Under the pieces are notes generated by a model. The model ran no database searches and was not told the DNA's origin. It saw nothing but the letters and a program-made list of their open reading frames with translations. From NCBI GenBank assembly GCA_031255695.1, contig JAIRSA010000148.1:1-8074 (forward strand): 8,074 nucleotides of DNA, in the 5' to 3' direction. Origin of the DNA: Eubacteriales Family XIII. Incertae Sedis bacterium. GTDB lineage: Bacteria > Bacillota > Clostridia > Peptostreptococcales > Anaerovoracaceae. Position 1 is the first letter of the stretch; each line of letters begins with the position of its first letter. Shown here in pieces: positions 5,014-8,074 of this stretch. A program made the translations under genes and the position numbers.

Positions 5014-8000
5014 GGCCTCCGCCCTTGTCGCGCCGCCCTTGGGGTCGAAGGCCCCGTCGGGCCTGCCGTTCACGATCCCCTGGGTGCCCGCCCAGGCGAC
5101 GGCCTCCGCCGCGTAGCCCGATATGCTGGGCGCGTCGGCGAACTTCGCGGCCGCGCCGCCCGCGCCCCTGGCCTCGCCGGCGATCCCGGCGTAGCGGCTC
5201 AGCATGACGGCGAAGTCCTGGCGCGAGATCCGCGCGTCGGGCTCGAACTTGCCCTTGCCCACGCCAAGCGCTATGCCCTTTTCCGCCGCCCACTTGATGT
5301 ATGGCGCGTAGTACTTCGTGTCTTTCACGTCATCGAAGGCGCTGCCCCTGTATCCTGCCGCGTCTACGCCCGCGTGCCTGCCGAGCACCGTCACCAGCAT
5401 GCCGCGCGTGACGGGCAGGCGCGGGGCGAAGCTGTCATCCTCCGTGCCCAGCATCATGCCGCTGCCGTACACATAGGCCACGTCGCCATAGAACCAGTCC
5501 TTCTCCGCAACGTCTTTGAACGGCCAGCCGGCGTAGCCGACAGCGTAGACCGACAGGTGCGGCGCCCTGAAGCTCACCGCCTTCCCTACCTCGTCGTAGG
5601 TGCTTGGCACCCCCTCCGGGGCGCCGCTGTCGGGCACGTGCCAGGCCCCCGCGGGCGTCCTGCCGCTGTACGGCACCTTGACCATGATCTCGCCGCCGTA
5701 GCTGTGGATCTGCGCCCCGCCCGAATATACGGATATATCGTATGCCTGGGCGCCGGCCGGCAGCGCGGCGGCCTGCGCCGGCGCCAGCTCATGGCTGCCC
5801 CTGTCCGCAACCGCCACGGTGATCTCCTGCCCCACGGCCTGCGAGACCAGCGATTTCACGGCTGTGGCGTCTATCTGGATCTCCCCTTCCGGGAATGTCA
5901 CCCTTATGCCGATGCCGCCGCCGGCCACGTCGTCCAGCGCCGCCTTGGGCCTGAACGTCACGGCATCGGCGCCGTCTATCCCCGACACGTCCACTGAGGC
6001 CATGCCGTCAGCCGCGTGCTCTATTAGATCCTGTATCTTGCCGACCGGCAGCTCTATGCTCACGTTGCCGCCATCCCGTGTGTATTCCATAGGCACCCGG
6101 CCCTCGTTCACGACGAGCGGGCCGCCTGTATCTGCTGTGGCCGGCGCGGCTGGATCGCCGCCGGCTGCCGGGGCGGGGCCGCCGCCTCCGCCTCCGCCGC
6201 CTCCGCCGCTTCCGCCTCCGCCGCCGCTTCCGCCGCCGCCTCCGCTTCCGCCGCCTCCGCCGCTTCCGCCTCCGCCGCCGTCTGGGGGCTTCGGGGCCTC
6301 GGCCCTGTAGGACGCCGCGATGGCTATGTCGCCTTCAGGCATCGTCACGGTGCCCGCAGGCCCGGCCGGCAGCGCGGTTTCCGGCCCTTCGGCCTGCTCC
6401 CACCCGGCGAACTCCTGCCCGGCCGGCGGCGCGCCCGCCACGATCCTGACCTCAGTGCCCGCCGGGTAGCTGCCGCCGCCCGTGCCGCCCCTTACTGTCA
6501 GCGTATAGAGCGCCGTGCCGATCGGCCTGTACGACGCGGCGATCTCGACGTCGCCCGCAGGCATGGCCATAAGGCCTGAAGCGCCCTCCGGCAATGTGGC
6601 GCTCGGGCCCAAGGCCTGCGTCCAGCCCGCGAATTCCATGCCTGCCATAGGCGCACCGGCCGAGATCCTGACCTGTTCGCCTGCCACGTAGCTGCCGCTG
6701 CCCGTGCCGCCCCTTACCGTCAGCGTATAGCGGGCGGCGGGCGGCGGCCCGTATACGGCCTCGATGGCGATGTCGCTTGCGGGCATGGCGAATGAGCCTG
6801 AGGCCCCGGCCGGCAGGCCGCTGGCCGGGCTGCCCGAAACCTGCTCCCACCTGTTGAACTGCAGGCCCGCCGGCGGCGCGTCCGCCACGATGGACACGGC
6901 CTCGCCGGCCGCGAAATATGCCACGCCGTCGGCGCCTGTGCCGCCGCTGGGCGCCCCCGCGATGCTGCCGCCCGCGACGGACAGCTCCGCGTAGCGCGTC
7001 GCCACAGTCACGGCGGCGCTCTTGCGCTCCGCACTTCTTTCGCCCGTGGCGGCGCTATTATCATTTGTCACCACGCACCAGTACATCGCGGTGCCCGGCG
7101 ATGAGGACCTGATCGGCATCTCCCTTGAATCGCTCCCCACAGCACCCCCGCCATTGGCTTCGTAGTCCGCCTGCGTGCCTGTGTGCCATTCGTAATGCAG
7201 ATCGCCGCCGTCCGGCGATTCCGCCAGCACGGCAAGGGTGTATGGGGCGCCCACGAAGCCCTCGCCCGCGAAGGCCGGGTTTTCGATGATCCTGGGCGGC
7301 TTCGCGTGCACGGGCGCCTCTACGATGGCCTCCGCCACCGCCTCGTATCCGTAGCTGTTCACATAGCCCGGCGGGAAGTTCGGGCCCGCCGTGAAGGTAT
7401 AGCTGCCGGGCTTGTCTTTATCGTATCTGTCGGTGTTCGTCCATGTGTTGGACGACATTCCGAACTCGCCGTACTTGGTTTTGCCCGTGATCCTGTCGGG
7501 CAGCCTCGAAATCACATCGTTTGCATCCATGGCGCCGTAGCCGGCCACCCCTGCCCTGACGGGCTCTATGCCCTCGAAGCCCGTGATCACGGCATCCGTC
7601 ACCTCGAATGACAGCGCATAAGTCTTGGGCACCATATCAGTATTGTCGGGGCCTGCCGGGCTGACCCTCATCGTCCCTGCGTACACGTCCGGCGCAAGAT
7701 CCCCCTCTGGCATTACGTATATCTCCGCACTCTCCCCATGCTTTATGCTGCTTATCCCCATGGTGTCCGATCTGTTCGCGAAAAGGAATCCGCCGCCGAT
7801 TTCGGCCTTCAGCGGGCCTGTGCTGCCGTCATTCCCGCTGTCCTCAGCCGCACTGCCTATGTTGCTTACTACAACCCTATGCAGCCTGCTCAGCGTATAG
7901 CCGTACTGCTCGGCATCGAAGGCATGCCCGCTCTGATCGAATGCTATGCCGTGCACGACATGATCCACGCAGACGATGATCACCGGCGGATCGGCAGGAA

Positions 8001-8074
8001 ACTGCAGGTTGCCGTAATTCTCATCAGACCCATCAAGCTCGGCATAAAACCTGTACTCGCCATTATATTCGGGC
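4972..8074 (-). CDS. Large SLH-domain surface protein with Ig-like and divergent InlB B-type repeats (5' partial)
   Basis: The frame is open through the right edge, so the N-terminus and signal peptide are missing; 1033 residues are visible and the GTG at 7983 is internal. In order: a beta-rich region resembling repeats found in Clostridial surface proteins (HRVVVSNIGS...MRVS, about 7870-7660), a Big_4-like segment (about 7590-7320), an Ig-like domain with YEWH and YWCVV (7293-7000), and three divergent InlB B-like repeats (6993-6748, 6732-6526, 6510-6304; YTLTVRGG...MPAGDVEIAASYR). A Gly/Ser linker (6279-6178) and a beta-rich domain (about 6120-5530) follow. Three SLH modules end the protein (5526-5368, 5337-5179, 5142-4984), with WPFKDV, TRGML, SRQDF and TRAEA motifs. 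SLH modules bind cell-wall polymers, so the protein is probably displayed on the cell wall. The ligand or substrate is unknown; no catalytic domain is visible. The end falls inside the 38-bp array and uses TAG. Confidence 0.92.
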   Translation of the reverse strand, partial: PEYNGEYRFYAELDGSDENYGNLQFPADPPVIIVCVDHVVHGIAFDQSGHAFDAEQYGYTLSRLHRVVVSNIGSAAEDSGNDGSTGPLKAEIGGGFLFANRSDTMGISSIKHGESAEIYVMPEGDLAPDVYAGTMRVSPAGPDNTDMVPKTYALSFEVTDAVITGFEGIEPVRAGVAGYGAMDANDVISRLPDRITGKTKYGEFGMSSNTWTNTDRYDKDKPGSYTFTAGPNFPPGYVNSYGYEAVAEAIVEAPVHAKPPRIIENPAFAGEGFVGAPYTLAVLAESPDGGDLHYEWHTGTQADYEANGGGAVGSDSREMPIRSSSPGTAMYWCVVTNDNSAATGERSAERKSAAVTVATRYAELSVAGGSIAGAPSGGTGADGVAYFAAGEAVSIVADAPPAGLQFNRWEQVSGSPASGLPAGASGSFAMPASDIAIEAVYGPPPAARYTLTVRGGTGSGSYVAGEQVRISAGAPMAGMEFAGWTQALGPSATLPEGASGLMAMPAGDVEIAASYRPIGTALYTLTVRGGTGGGSYPAGTEVRIVAGAPPAGQEFAGWEQAEGPETALPAGPAGTVTMPEGDIAIAASYRAEAPKPPDGGGGGSGGGGGSGGGGGSGGGGGSGGGGGGGGGGPAPAAGGDPAAPATADTGGPLVVNEGRVPMEYTRDGGNVSIELPVGKIQDLIEHAADGMASVDVSGIDGADAVTFRPKAALDDVAGGGIGIRVTFPEGEIQIDATAVKSLVSQAVGQEITVAVADRGSHELAPAQAAALPAGAQAYDISVYSGGAQIHSYGGEIMVKVPYSGRTPAGAWHVPDSGAPEGVPSTYDEVGKAVSFRAPHLSVYAVGYAGWPFKDVAEKDWFYGDVAYVYGSGMMLGTEDDSFAPRLPVTRGMLVTVLGRHAGVDAAGYRGSAFDDVKDTKYYAPYIKWAAEKGIALGVGKGKFEPDARISRQDFAVMLSRYAGIAGEARGAGGAAAKFADAPSISGYAAEAVAWAGTQGIVNGRPDGAFDPKGGATRAEAAAMLHRYALAAKK
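6178..6279 (-). repeat. Gly/Ser linker repeat: four GGGGGS units plus ten Gly
   Basis: On the minus strand this stretch encodes four consecutive Gly5-Ser units (18 bp each) followed by ten glycines, flanked by EAPKPPD and PAPAAGG. Gly codons alternate between ggc and gga, so the DNA is a cct/gcc microrepeat on the plus strand, prone to slippage in steps of 3 and 18 bp. It separates the InlB-type repeats from the wall-proximal half and probably serves as a flexible spacer. Confidence 0.9.
6304..6732 (-). repeat. Two near-identical divergent InlB B-type repeats, 222-bp period
   Basis: The two repeat domains starting at 6732 and 6510 are 74 codons apart. Each begins YTLTVRGGTG and ends in an MP-G-(D)-(V/I)-IAASYR block. 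At DNA level the starts are almost identical (ccccttaCcgtcagcgtatag against ccccttaCtgtcagcgtatag), indicating fairly recent duplication. A third, more diverged copy lies at 6993-6748 and carries an insertion near its start. Confidence 0.8.

Noticed and set aside
4879..5997. 372-codon plus-strand ORF antisense to the SLH gene
   Set aside because: Antisense shadow of three clear SLH modules; no domain or ribosome binding site recognised.
5819..6310. Plus-strand proline-rich ORF
   Set aside because: The polyproline is just the complement of the Gly/Ser linker codons.

Overview
The window is GC-rich and carries five protein genes; two of them run off the window edges. The domain mix suggests a high-GC Gram-positive bacterium of the Bacillota (Clostridia-like). 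It includes an extracellular protein with three C-terminal S-layer homology (SLH) modules and InlB-type repeats, a secreted-type M28 peptidase with a Big_2 Ig-like tail, and a short DtxR-family regulator of the kind common in Clostridia. This placement is inferred from domain architecture; no rRNA or other marker gene is present.

Layout. Plus strand: an M28 zinc peptidase (1-2157, 5' end outside the window), a repeat-rich spacer with a long perfect hairpin (2157-2274), then a nitroreductase (2315-2962). Between the nitroreductase and the convergent minus-strand adenosine deaminase-like gene lies an 18-bp tandem repeat array (3031-3180). Minus strand, in order of transcription: a large SLH surface protein (8074 to 4972, N-terminus missing), a 38-bp tandem repeat array over its 3' end, a strong hairpin terminator (4802-4845), a sigma70-type promoter (4754-4782), a possible Cys-rich leader ORF, a DtxR-family metalloregulator (4613-4209), and an adenosine deaminase-family enzyme (4205-3150). 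The regulator and deaminase are separated by only 3 bases and probably form an operon.

Working together: the two edge genes probably encode cell-surface or secreted proteins. The regulator-deaminase pair looks like one transcription unit that may respond to Fe or Mn, with a Zn-dependent purine deaminase as the downstream product. The nitroreductase appears to be a stand-alone flavoenzyme.

The least ordinary signal is at the 3' ends of genes. Three of the five genes (M28 peptidase, deaminase, SLH protein) end inside short tandem repeats that span the stop codon, with unit sizes of about 34-38, 18 and 38 bp. The three TAG stops in the window are also all followed by an open in-frame extension, including an in-frame regulator-to-deaminase junction. 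No CRISPR array, tRNA, rRNA, insertion sequence or obvious defence system is seen.
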